This document shows positions 34,216-45,591 of a DNA stretch of 64,000 bases, piece after piece; position 1 is the first letter of the stretch, and every line of letters begins with the position of its first letter. A program made the translations under genes and the position numbers. The notes under the pieces were generated by a model. The model searched no databases. It saw only the letters and a program-made list of their open reading frames with translations, and was not told the origin of the DNA. The DNA comes from Rhabditoides inermis (taxonomy: Eukaryota > Nematoda > Chromadorea > Rhabditida > Rhabditidae), in assembly GCA_963966185.1 (NCBI GenBank), contig CAWZYM010000176.1, positions 62,001-126,000 on the forward strand, in the 5' to 3' direction.

Positions 34216-34480
34216 TCTCTCTCTCTCTGCTTCCTCTCTCTCTTTCTCTGCTCTCTCTCTTTCTTTTTTTTTCTCTTTCTTTCTCTCTCTTTCTCCTCGT
34301 ATTTCTTTTAGTTTTAATGCTACAAAAACAGAGAGCTTTGCTACTGTAACCTCTCGCCCTCTTTCATTCTCGCATTCTCTCTCTCTCTCTTTCTCTCTCT
34401 GTCTCTCTCTATCTCTTCCTTCCCTTTTTTATCTGACTCTTCCTTTTTTTTCCCCTTTTCCTCTTTTTCCTTCTCTCAAG
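34183..34480 (+). repeat. CT-rich low-complexity tract
   Basis: Interrupted (CT)n and T-rich runs. The long open frame across it is low-complexity Ser/Leu and not a gene. Confidence 0.85.
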
Positions 34481-34689
34481 TCTCCTCTCGCATTTTTTTC
34501 TATTGTCAATGCAACGATAACATTACTCTTAATCGCTCTAACACTGCCTTTCTCTATATATATCTATTTGCTTCTCTCTAACTTTTCCTCTCTCCCTCTC
34601 TGCATTTTTAGAAATTGAAGTAAAACTTTTGCTTGGACATGGAGCTTTCGCTGCCGGACAGCGAGATTTTGATGTTTTTTTAACCGGAT

Positions 34690-35860
34690 AATGAAAGCTA
34701 AACTGAGGACTATCACAACGTGGACTACAGCCGAGGACGTAAACTCAACTATCTGCAAAGTTTCATACAAATTGGTTTAGTATGAATCAAGTCATGAAAT
34801 CGGAACTAATCAAAATCGCAAAAGAAATGCGAGGGCGCGCGCATCTTTTGATAATTGGACAATATGTTCCTCACACCGTAACCAATAACGCTGAATTTTG
34901 CAGGTACGCACTACTTGTTGAAACTAATTGTTGAATGTATTTACGGAAAATAAAGCGGAGATGTTTCTTAGATGAGACACGTTCGCTGCGAACAGCAACA
35001 AAATCGATTACTTTCGTGGTTTTTCTTCGAAATATAGGCAATGAGTGTAACTGGAGAGTAATCACGAGGTATACTGCGTCCTGAAGTAATATGTAAATTT
35101 TCTGAAAAGTTTCACGCAAATCGGTTCAGTAAAAACGGAGATATGCACGCGGACACACAAGAAAAAGTGCAAAAGGGATATTTTTTGGTGGTTTTTCGAC
35201 CAAAAAAAGAGGTAATGAAGACAAAATTGAGAACTATCACAAAGTGGACTGCATCAGAAGACGTAAACTCAACTATCTCAAACGTTTAATGCAAATTGGT
35301 TTTGTATGAATCGAGTTATGACCGCGGAAATACTAAAAATAGCAAAAGTGAGGCGAAAGCGCGCGCGCGGCTCTTGCTAATTTGGCTATATTTTCCTTAC
35401 ACCGTAACCAATGATGATGAAACTTGCAGGTTAGTGACAGAACTATTTGTTGAACGTAATTACAGAACAAGAAGCGAAACTGTTTCTTAGGTGAGAAGCT
35501 TTTGCAGCGGACAGCACCAAAATCGGCGAATTTTGAGGGTTTTTCTACCAAATATAGGCAATGAGTGTAATTGGAGAGTAATCACAAAGTGGACTGCATC
35601 CTGGAGTACTATGTAAACTTTTCGCAAAGTTTGACGCAAATCGGTTCGGTAGAAACGGAGTTATGCCCGCGGACACACAAGAAAAAGTGCAAAAGTGATC
35701 ATTTTTGGTGGTTTTTTGACCAAATATGGACGTAGAGGAGGAGTTGAGAGGTGCCTGATTTTTGTCGTCGTCCTTGGAAAAGAACACAACTTTTTACCAA
35801 GTTTCATGTGAATCGGTTGAGTTTGAAGCTAGTTATGACTCTGGAATGACGGACACCATA
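34690..35860 (+). repeat. Degenerate tandem repeat (about 528 bp period, half-period similarity)
   Basis: The segment ACTATCACAA.GTGGACT recurs at about 34708 and 35236; CAATGAGTGTAA.TGGAGAGTA recurs at about 35039 and 35560. A phrase of the form AAGTTT.A..CAAATCGGTT followed by GAGTTATG appears five times (near 34758, 35105, 35285, 35630 and 35795). No open frame is shared by the copies. Confidence 0.75.
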
Positions 35861-35881
35861 GGACATTTTAGTAGAAAAGGC

Positions 35882-37797
35882 GACTAGCGGGCCGGAGGCT
35901 CGCTTCGCTCGCCTCCGGCCCGCTAGTGGCGGCGGCTTCGCCGCCGCACTGCGCTTCGAGGCTCGCGCGCCTTCGGCGCGCTCGCCTCTCCGCGTCAAAT
36001 CATCAACACTTCAAATCTGAACTCTACTATGGCTCAAGTACACATCAAAGATCGAAATCTCAAGTTTTATAGTTGTTTACTTGTTTACATGACTTGTAAA
36101 CACTATACCTTAACTCTCCTTAAGGTTTAGTATCGATTAGTTATCAAAATCAGGAGATTCGGAGTTGTTTACTTTTTTGTTTACTTGTTTACCTAAGTTG
36201 TTTACCTTAAAAAAATGTAATTATTAACTTGTTACCTGTACCAAGTATGAACCTTCTACTTCAAAAAATAACAAAGTTATAAATTTTATAACATTTCTGA
36301 GTATTAAAAAGGCGGAAATTGAAAAATTAATTAAAATTCAAACATTAATTACAGATCTGAAATAATTTATGAATAAAGGTATTACGATAGTGATAATTAA
36401 ATAGGAAAATCCAGGTGTCAACTCTCATCTAGACGAAAGTTACAGGGTCGTAAAGTGAAATTTTAAGTTTATGCTAATTTATCTCAGGTGACAGATGAGA
36501 GGCGACAGGTGAGACGGTACCTGGCAGGTACTCAGGACCTAAGGTGTCATTGGTGAAAGGAATGAGAGAATTAAAAATAGTTTTTCTAAGAAGTTGAAAC
36601 TTGGATCTACTGTATTTTACGTTTTGCATCTTGCCTGATTGATCCTGTCAGCGGTCAATATGCTCAACTGCAAAAATGAGCCACATTTTGTTGAAAATCA
36701 AGGTTTTTTGAAAAAGTGAAATCCTTCCACAGTGAAGCGAAAAATCTGAATCTTTGTCAGTAAATATTAGTTTTTGAGTTATGAATTACTGTGCCAAATC
36801 CAGGTCTCAACTCTTAGATAGTAAGGGATTGTAGTTGATCTAGTGAATCATGAAAAATGATTTTTATTTTCAGTAATAGAGTTGAGCTCACGTGTTTTTG
36901 TTGATTGTGTCATAGAGAGTGATTTACCATAAGAATTTGAAAAATTAATATTGAAAACGAAAGAAGTTATGATCAAAAATCTAAAATTTCCACGAAAATT
37001 TGAATATTCATATTTTGAAAACGGAATGAGTATTTCATTTGAAATTGAATTGGTGTGAACGGCCAAGTGTCTTCTATCATCAGCTGAAGTTTGAAATTTT
37101 AGTCTTCAAAACAAACAAAGATATTCAAGGTTTTTGCGTTTTGCATCTTACGTGATTGATCCTGTCAGAAAATGAAAATTGCTGTAAAACTTTTTTGAAC
37201 TGGTTTTTTGAAATGAAACTGTAAAACTGTAAATAAAACGCGTGTTTCATGTTACTGTGCAAGTTTCATGAAAAAATATGAAGTTTGAAGGTAGGTTTAC
37301 ATAGAAGCGAACCGAGTTGTTAGTGAACCCATTTAAGGAAATTAGATAGGAACCTATGCTAATGTGTGTCTGTTAAGAGTGATTAGTTGATCTTAAGTTT
37401 GTAGTTTGAGTGTGAAAAGTTTCTTCAGTATTGAGTTATGTTCTTCTGAAATTTTGCAAATTCTATATAAACCCATATAAGGAGTTATCGGAATGAGTCC
37501 TAGTGACTTGTGCCTAGTCACTATATTGTGCTAATTCTAAGTTTACAGTATGAGATTCACATCTCAAAACATGGACTGAGCATATGGGTCAAAAGTTTTT
37601 CAGGCTATGTCAAGTTGTTAGTAAAGTCATACGGTAAGTATAGGTGTGAGTGTGAAAATGAAACGATTGCATGCGGTCACCAATAGAATGTTAAGTTTAG
37701 AGTATGAGCTGTGTAAGTGTAATGGTGTTTGAGCTACATGTTGTGACCGAGCCAGCCACAAGGACCATAGCAAATTTTATATAGCCCCTCGCAGGGC
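35882..37797. repeat. 1.92 kb tandem unit 1
   Basis: The unit opens with GC-rich hairpins (17-bp ACTAGCGGGCCGGAGGC stem; GCGGCGGC-TTC-GCCGCCGC; GCGCGCC-TTC-GGCGCGC). About 1.8 kb of AT-rich non-coding DNA follows, ending in the small hairpin GCCCCTCGCAGGGC. The interior carries an 18S-rRNA-5'-end-like motif at 36632-36690 and a shorter one near 37140. Confidence 0.95.
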
Positions 37798-39720
37798 GAC
37801 TAGCGGGCCGGAGGCTCGCTTCGCTCGCCTCCGGCCCGCTAGTGGCGGCGGCTTCGCCGCCGCATTGCGCTTCGAGGCTCGCGCGCCTTCGGCGCGCTCG
37901 CCTCTTCGCGTCAAATCATCAAAATTTCAAATCTGAATTCTACTATGGCTTAAGAACACGTTAGACATCGAAATCTCAAGTTTTGGAGTTGTTTACGTGT
38001 TTGTTTACTTGTTTACCTGACTTGTAAACATCTGATATGAACTCTCCATCAAGTCTAGTACACTTTGGATATCAAACTCTCTAGTTTTAGAGTTGTTTAC
38101 AACTTTGTTTACTAGTTTACCAAAATTGTTTACCTAAAAATTGTAATTATTTACTTGTTACTTGTACCAGTTATGGACCTTCTATCTTGAAAACCAGCCG
38201 CGATAGTAATTTTAGAACCTTTTTTAAAAGACGGAAATTGAAAAAAAATTAAAATTGAAACAGAAATCAAAAATCTGAAATAATTCATGAATAAAGGTTT
38301 CACGGTAATGATAATTAAATAGGAAAATCCAGGTGTCAACTCTCATCTAGACGAAAGTTACAGGGTCGTAAAGTGAAATTTGAAGTTTATGCTAATTTAT
38401 CTCAGGTGACAGATGAGAGGCGACAGGTGAGACGGTATCTGGCAGGTACTCAGGACCTAAGGTGTCATTGGTGAAAGGAATGAGAGAATAAAAAATAGTT
38501 TTTCTAAGAAGTTGAAACATAGTTGTACTGTATTTTACGTTTTGCATCTTGCCTGATTGATCCTGTCAGCGGTCAATATGCTCAACTGCAAAAATGAGCC
38601 ACATTTAGTTGAAAATGAAGGTTTTTTGAAAAAGTGAAATCCTTCCACAGTGAAGCGAAAAATCTGAATCTTTGTCAGTAAATATTAGTTTTTGAGTTAT
38701 GAATTACTGTGCAAAATCCAGGTCTTAGCTCTTAGATAGTAAGGGATTGTAGTTGATCTAGTAAATCATGGAATATGATTTTTATTTTCAGTAATAGAGT
38801 TGAGCATACGTGTTTGTGTTGATTGTGTCATAGAGAGTGATTTACCATAAAAATTTGAAAAATTAATATTGAAAACGAAAGAAGTTATGATCAAAAATGT
38901 AAAATTTCTACGAAAATTTGAATATTCATATTTTGAAAACGGAATGAGTATTTCATTTGAAATTGAAATGGTGTGAACGGCCAAGTGTCTTCTATCATCA
39001 GCTGAAGTTTGAAATTTTAGTCTTCAAAACAAACAAAGATATTCAAGGTTTTTGCGTTTTGCATCTTACGTGATTGATCCTGTCAGAAAATGAAAATTGC
39101 TGTAAAACTTTTTTGAACTCGTTTTTTGATATGAAACTGTAAAACTGTAAATAACACGCATGTTTCATGTTACTGTGCAAGTTTCATGAAAAAAATATGA
39201 AGTTTGAAGGTAGGTTTACATAGAAGTGAACCGAGTTGTTAGTGAACCCATTTAAGGAAATTAGATAGGAACCTATGCTAATGTGTGTCTGTTAAGAGTG
39301 ATTAGTTGATCTTAAGTTTGTAGTTTGAGTGTGAAAAGTTTCTTCAGTATTGAGTTATGTCCTTCTGAAATTTTGGAAATTCTATATAAACCCATATAAG
39401 GAGTTATCGGAATGAGTCCTAGTGACGTTTGTCAAGTCAAAATAGTGTGCTGAGTCTAAGTTTACAGTATTAGATTCACATCTCAAAACATGGACTGAGC
39501 ATACGGGTCAAAAGTTTTTCAGGCTATGTCAAGTTGTTAGTAAAGTCATACGGTAAGTATAGGTGTGAGTGTGAAAATGAAACGATTGCATGCGGTCACC
39601 AATAGAATGTTAAGTTTAGAGTATGAGCTGTGTAAGTGTAATGGTGTTTGAGCTACATGTTGTGACCGAGCCAGCCACAAGGACCATAGCAAATTTTATA
39701 TAGCCCCTCGCAGGGCGAAC
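37798..39720. repeat. 1.92 kb tandem unit 2
   Basis: Same layout as unit 1, with small substitutions and indels spread evenly. The junction to unit 3 has four extra bases (GAAC) before GACTAGCGG. Confidence 0.95.
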
Positions 39721-41645
39721 GACTAGCGGGCCGGAGGCTCGCTTCGCTCGCCTCCGGCCCGCTAGTGGCGGCGGCTTCGCCGCCGCACTGTGCTTCGAGG
39801 CTCGCGCGCCTTCGGCGCGCTCGCCTCTCCGCGTCAAATCATCAACACGTCAAACCTAAACTATTCTATGGCTCTAGTACACATCAGACATCAAAATCTC
39901 TAGTTTTGGAGTTGTTTACAACTTTGTTTACTTGTTTACATAACTTCTAAACACTATACCTCAAATCTACTGAAGGTTTAGTATCGATTAGATATCAAAA
40001 TCAGGAGATTTGGAGTTGTTTACTTTTTTGTTTACTTGTTTACTTAAGTTGTTTACCTAAAAAAATTGTAATTATTTACTTGTTACCTGTACCAAGTATG
40101 AACCTTCTACCTCAAAAAATAACAAAGTTATAATTTTTATAACATTTCTGAGTATTAAAAAAGCGGAAATTGAAAAATTAATTAAAATTCAAACAATAAA
40201 TACAAATCTGAAATATTTTATGAATAAAGGTTTTACAGTAGTGATAATTAAATAGAAAAATCCAGGTGTCAACTCTCATCTAGACAAAAGTTACAGGGTC
40301 GTAAAGTGAAATTTGACGTTTATGCTGATATATCTCAGGTGACAGGTGAGAGGCCACAGGTGAGATGGTACCTGGCAGGTACTCAGGACCTAAGGTGTCA
40401 TTGGTGAAAGGGATGAGAGAATTATTCATTTTTCTAAGAAGTTGAAACTCAGATGTACTGTATTTCATGTTTTGCATCTTGCCTGATTGATCCTGTCAGC
40501 GGTCCATATGCTCAACTGCAAAAATGAGCCACATTTAGTTGAACATCGAGGTTTTTTGAAAAAATGAAATCCTTCTACAGTGAAGCGAAAAATCTGAATC
40601 TTTGTCAGTAAATATTAGTTTTTGAGTTATGAATTACTGTGCAAAATCCAGGTCTCAACTCTTAGATAGTAAGGGATTGTAGTTGATCTAGTGAATCATG
40701 AAATATGATTTTTATTTTCAGTAATAGAGTTGAGCATACGCGTTTGTGTTGATTGTAACGTAGAGAGTAATTTACCATAAAAATTTGAAAAATTAATATT
40801 GAAAACGAAAGAAGTTATGATCAAAAATGTGAAATTTCTACGAAAATTTGAATATTCATATTTTGAAAACGGAATGAGTATTTCATTTGAAATTGAAATG
40901 GTGTGAACGGCCAAGTGTCTTCTATCATCAGCTAAAGTTTGAAATTTTTGTCTTCAAAACAAACAAAGATATTCAAGGTTTTTGCGTTTTGCATCTTACG
41001 TGATTGATCCTGTCAGAAAATGAAAATTGCTGTAAAACTTTTTTGAACTGGTTTTTCGAAATGAAACTGTAAAACTGCGAATAACATGCATGTTTCATGT
41101 TACTGTGAAAGTTTCATGACAAAATATGAAGTTTGAAGGTAGGTTTACATAGAAGTGGACCGAGTTGTTAGTGAACCCATTTAAGGAAATGATATAGGAA
41201 CCTATGCTAGTGTGTGTATGTTAAAAGTGATTAGTTGATCTTAAGTTTGTAGTTTGAGTGTGAAATGTTTCTTCAGTCTTGTGTTATGTTCTTTTGAAAT
41301 TTTGGAAATTCTATATAAACCCATATAAGGAGTTATCGGAATGAGTCCTAGTGACTTGTGCCTAGTCACTATCATTTGCTAAGTCTAAGTTTACAGTATG
41401 AGATTCACATCTTGAAACATGGACTGAGCATATGAGTGAAAAGTTTTTCAGGCTATGTCAAGTTGTTAGTAAAGTCATACGGTAAGTAGAGCTGTGAGCG
41501 TGAAAATGAAACGATTGCATGCGGTCACCATAAGAAGGTTAAGTTTAGAGTATGAGCTGTGTAGGTGTAATAGTCACTGAGCTAGATGTTGTGAAATCCC
41601 CAGCCACAAGGACCATAGCAAATTTTATATAGCCCCAGCCGGGGC
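39721..41645. repeat. 1.92 kb tandem unit 3
   Basis: Same layout. Its terminal hairpin differs from the internal ones (GCCCC-AGCC-GGGGC) and forms the right edge of the whole insertion. Confidence 0.95.
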
Positions 41646-41710
41646 GACTCGAGCGACATCCAGGGACAACAAGGCTATGCTTCGCAGTTTTGACAATCGA
41701 AAACAGTGAT
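41646..41710 (+). pseudogene. Stranded last-exon end of gene 3
   Basis: This encodes the tail TTRATSRDNKAMLRSFDNRKQ-like end (here with the gene 3 spelling) and the TGA at 41708-41710. It continues directly into the normal gene 3' UTR. It is separated from the rest of the exon by the 7.9 kb insertion. Confidence 0.85.
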
Positions 41711-41980
41711 ATGCATATGCATATCAACTCATACTTGGCACTTTTCCTTAATTTTATTTCTTATTAGATCTATAACAATATTTCGTACACGTTCGGTTAA
41801 TCTATTATCACTTACACGTGTATTACAGATGCAATGTTATACATTTCGTGCCTCACGGTTCACGTTAACACCAACTACTAGAAAACTAGCACAATGTAGT
41901 TTTAAAACATGTATTAATTTAATTGTTAATTCCCTAAGTTCGTGTGATAACAACTGTGTTTGTGATTTGTAATGCAGAAG

Positions 41981-41986
41981 AATAAA
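41981..41986 (+). terminator. Poly(A) signal AATAAA (original gene 3 end)
   Basis: Same relative place as after gene 1. It is probably unused if transcription terminates within the insertion. Confidence 0.45.
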
Positions 41987-42028
41987 GACAACAGAAAAGA
42001 AACGTTTTTTTCTCGATAAAATTCATCT

Positions 42029-42050
42029 AGCTGAACCTAGCTGAACCGAG
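42029..42050. repeat. 10-bp minisatellite seed after gene 3
   Basis: Two units of AGCTGAACC(T/G), as after gene 1. Confidence 0.85.
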
Positions 42051-42538
42051 ATTATCTTTCAAAAGCGAGCGCGATTGTTATGATGCAAAAAAAGCAGAAC
42101 GTTCGCGCGCATAACATATAACACAACTTTCGAAAAATTCGAAAATCGGAGACAATCAAGTTGTAGTGGCCGATACTTGACTGACTGTGAACTAAACATG
42201 CACAATATCATCTGTGGCAAGAACGTAATACCAAAAAAGTGCACGAAAACAACAAAAATCAACGGAAAACAACAGAAAAAGCGAAAACAGCTGATTGACT
42301 GTTTGTTCAAGAAAAGTGGGAGGAGCTTGAACACTGGTGGGCGGAGCCGCCTATTCGGACAAAGTAAGTGTACAAGAAAAAAGTGTGACGATACTCGGTT
42401 AAAGGAAGTGTACAAAATAATTCAGATATTCAAATTTTTGAGTGCTAGAAAAATTTCACTGACGTATTCGATTTTGAAACCAGCACTTTGGCCCGATCCC
42501 CCGGCATTCTATTTTTCCCCGGAGTTCTTCTTGAACCT
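42051..42538. other. Segment between two minisatellite patches
   Basis: A 125-residue basic open frame (42177-42554) runs through here, but it has no paralogue in the window, extends into the minisatellite and has no recognisable domain, so I do not call it a gene. The segment is absent from the equivalent place after gene 2. Confidence 0.4.
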
Positions 42539-42574
42539 AGCTGAACCGAGATGAATCGAGCTGAATCGAGCTGT
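42539..42574. repeat. 10-bp minisatellite, short patch
   Basis: Units AGCTGAACCG, AGATGAATCG and AGCTGAATCG, equivalent to the right end of the array after gene 2. Confidence 0.85.
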
Positions 42575-42986
42575 AGTTTAAAGAAAGTGTTCGCATCACA
42601 AATCTTTTTGCGATTGAAGCCACTGTGTACAGTATGTCTTTCTCTCATTTCCTCTCTAATAACACCCACATCCGAGTGAGAATGTCCGCAGTTGCATGAC
42701 AATATCACACTCGTTTAACCGGACATTACATATATCCTATTTCCTGTCGGGATTGAGACTGTTGAGAGCAAATCTGGTTGATTGTGTAAAAATCTGTCTA
42801 TCCAGTCCAATTATTCGCCATTCGCTCGTGATCACTCGTCTAATAGTCAGTCTTTTATTTCACTGCGAGGTGTGACACTTGACTTGCTTTCTTTCTCATT
42901 TTCCTGAATATCACTTCTAACATCTAACATCTTTATTATTTGTCTTATCGATGTTTTGAACTATTACATTCTTTTTAGATACGACA

Positions 42987-43565
42987 ATGAACATGCTGTT
43001 TTGGTTGGCAGTCTATAACACCATAGTCGATATTCTCGCAATATTCCTCAACTGCATGCTCCTTCATCTCTCACTCACAGTCGAAACAAGACTCAGAAAC
43101 TATGAGGCGATGATCAAGTATTTCGCATTGTTCGGAATAGTCTATGCAATCATTCACGGATTGTCACAGCCTGTAAGTTCACCAAAGCATTTCTGATATA
43201 CTATAAGTTAGTTTTCCAGGTTTTCATTATCGATTTTGACGGAACAGTCTATTTCCACAGCTCCGTGCTACTGGTGCCTAAACCACTTGGTGAGATTGTC
43301 TCGATTTCTCATGGTTTGATGGGGAAAACTTGAACACAAAAATAGAGAAATAAGATGAAGGAGTTACAATGATTGTTTTTCTCCAGCCGCATGCCTGCTC
43401 AACATCCAATTCCTCCTCGAAATAGAGTTGCTCCTTGTTATCTCATTCTCGTTCTGCTACCGATACATTGACGTCATCAAGTAAGCATCTCCTTTGCTCT
43501 ACCTTTCTCTTCTTGCCTCTCCTCTCTCTCTTTCTCTCTCCTCCCATGCCTTCTCTCTCTCTCTC

Positions 43566-43608
<43 letters not shown>

Positions 43609-44611
43609 CCCCTTCTACCACCTTCTTTCCAGGTGGCAGTGGCTCCCCCTCCTACACACCCCTCTTTTCCCCATTCTCCTCCACTCTACCCACCTCCTTC
43701 TTCTCTCCCCCTGGCTGCTGCTCCTCCTCCACTTCTTCTCGTCCAAATCTCTCGACGTCGCAATCGCTCGTCTTCTCATCAAAGAATACGTTCACCCACT
43801 CGACATCAACAAAATAGCTTACATCGAATGCCGACCAACGGTACGCAATCACAAAAGGCCTTCTTTCTCCTAAATATCACTCCTCTGGCAGTCAAAGACA
43901 CGAAGAGATTGATGAAAATGAGAGTGCTGACCGTGTCACATATAGATCTATGCTCGTGATAAGTTGCCCGCGGTGGGGTAGATCAGAGGAAGACGGAAAG
44001 TCAGATCACGGCAATAGCGCGCAAAACAAGAGAGGCAGACGGTTATGGCACCGTATTACGAACTGCAAGTGAGGTAGATTGAAAATTATCGCTCTGGCAC
44101 AGGCTATATTCGATTTCGCCAACCACACAGACTCGGACCAATCTGATAATGTTTCAGACTGATCCTCTCTTCAATTTCACAATCGTTCTAGTACTGCTCA
44201 GTCTGGTTTCTCTCATCGTGGTGGTATGGTAAACAACGTAAACAGTAAACAACCTTTTCTTAGATCATCTTCTGCACAATCCACATCAATAACACCTTGT
44301 TCGCTTCGATCCAGTCACCATCTCCCAATCCTGTCTGTCGCAACTCACAGCGAAAAGCATTCGCTCTGCTCACAGCACAGGTAGACAAAGCGTTTGAAAC
44401 AATGATCGCATCCTTTTTCCAGCTCTTCTCTCCTCTTGTCTGCATCTGCCTTCCCTTCCTCTGCATGTTGCTCCTCCACCACTTCTCCCTCTCCTCCCTC
44501 TTCCTATCCACTCTCCTCTCTGCATTCTTTCCACTCAACGGGATCATCACTCCTCTCATCACAATCCATTTCATCAAAGAATATCAAGAAGCCATCATTC
44601 GGAAAATATAA
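42987..44611 (+). CDS. Seven-TM chemoreceptor (str/srd-like), copy 2
   Basis: Exon order and splice sites are the same as copy 1, all frames open: start MNMLFWLAVYNTIVDIL, end PLITIHFIKEYQEAIIRKI. Differences include LEIELLLVISFSF in the third segment and IKEYVH before the fifth exon. Intron 4 (about 43842-44156) is longer than in copy 1 through about 150 bases of extra sequence near 43950-44100. There is no retrotransposon upstream, so this copy is more likely to keep its promoter. It is convergent with the second EF-G remnant. Confidence 0.75.
43552..43604 (+). repeat. (CT)n microsatellite in chemoreceptor 2 intron
   Basis: Shorter than in copy 1, with one CA interruption. Confidence 0.95.
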
Positions 44612-44828
44612 ATGAACCCAATTTTCAAAAAGCAGTTCATCTGCGCATACTCCTCCAATCAATAACAACAATCAAAATGGTAGTCTCTAAGTAAACTCTG
44701 AACAAATCATTAGATGGTCGTGAGCAAAACATAACAAACAAATTCAACGGGTCTGCCTAATCTACACAAAATCTATCCTGACTAGGTACAAACAGTATGC
44801 TAATCAACACAATGGAAAGCTTGGCCGA

Positions 44829-45581
44829 TCACCTCTTCTTCTTCTTGTTCTTCTCCGCATTCGGGTCAATCAGACCCTGAGATATCTTCCACTCACGGAT
44901 AACAGCATCCTGAAAGTGTTCAATACAAATACAATCCATCAACCAATCCCACAGAAAAATCAATAATCTCACCTGAGCATCCTGGCTGGTCGGCGCGTAG
45001 CGAGAGTACTCCATGCTGAACTCCCCCTTACCCTCAGTCAGCGAGCGGAGAAGAGAAGTGTAGCCAAACATGTCAGACAGGGGAGCCTGAACAAATACAA
45101 TTATCTCCTTCCTACAGTACTCTTAACATGCTACCGTACCTCGCAGAGAATGGTCGTGTATCCCTCGCTCGAATCAGTCGACGTGATCAGAGCGTTGCGC
45201 TGCGTCAGCGACGTCACCACGTTACCCTAAACAGCAATACCGTAACCCTCCGCTTACAGTATCCCTGCGTACCTGGAACTCGCTGGGCGTCACAGCCTCC
45301 ACCTTCATGATAGGCTCGAGCAGCACCCACTGAGCCTTCTCGAACGCTGAAAGCCACATTCACATGCCTCAAGATCTGTCAATTCAAAAGGCTCAGCCAA
45401 TTCAATTCCAGAAAAATATCCTCATCCTCCACTCACACTCGCGCATCATGTTCTGCATCGTGTTGATCATGGCGATCTCGGTCGAGTCGACGGCGTGCGT
45501 CGCTCCGTCCTTGATGCGCACGTTGATGCCGGCGATGCGCGAGTTGATCAGCGGACCCTCCGCCACGATCTGGTCCAGACC
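44829..45581 (-). pseudogene. gfm-1-like: 3' remnant of mitochondrial EF-G gene, copy 2
   Basis: The same five exons as copy 1, nearly identical, with stop TGA instead of TAA and KNKKKKR at the end. It is truncated at exactly the same exon and followed by the same CR1 fragment, so truncation came before the duplication. Confidence 0.85.
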
Positions 45582-45591
45582 CTGCAATCGC

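Larger units (their letters stand above)
33730..41645. mobile_element. 7.9 kb hairpin-bounded insertion in last exon of gene 3
   Basis: Comparison with genes 1, 2 and 4 places the insertion exactly between the two GAC triplets of GCAGAGACGACTCGAG, with no duplicated target bases. The left end is a 36-base palindrome (33730-33765: TAGCGC / GGCGCGC arms, TGTC loop). The right end is GCCCC-AGCC-GGGGC (41632-41645). Inside are a CT-rich tract, a degenerate tandem repeat and three 1.92 kb units. I find no transposase, helicase or RT. Hairpin end without TSD recalls non-autonomous rolling-circle (Helitron-like) elements, but the A|T target and CTRR end are not seen. Confidence 0.75.

Noticed and set aside
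34172..34618. 148-residue Ser/Leu-rich protein
   Set aside because: Encoded by a (CT)n and T-rich low-complexity tract.
35882..41645. CRISPR array
   Set aside because: The repeats are 1.92 kb tandem units with hairpin starts in a eukaryotic intron/exon context. There are no short spaced repeats with unique spacers.
33730..41645. Canonical Helitron
   Set aside because: The insertion has no TSD and a terminal hairpin, but it is not between A and T, has no CTRR end, and no Rep/helicase is present. Left as unclassified.
42177..42554. 125-residue basic protein
   Set aside because: No paralogue, no domain, runs into minisatellite; the opposite strand is equally open.
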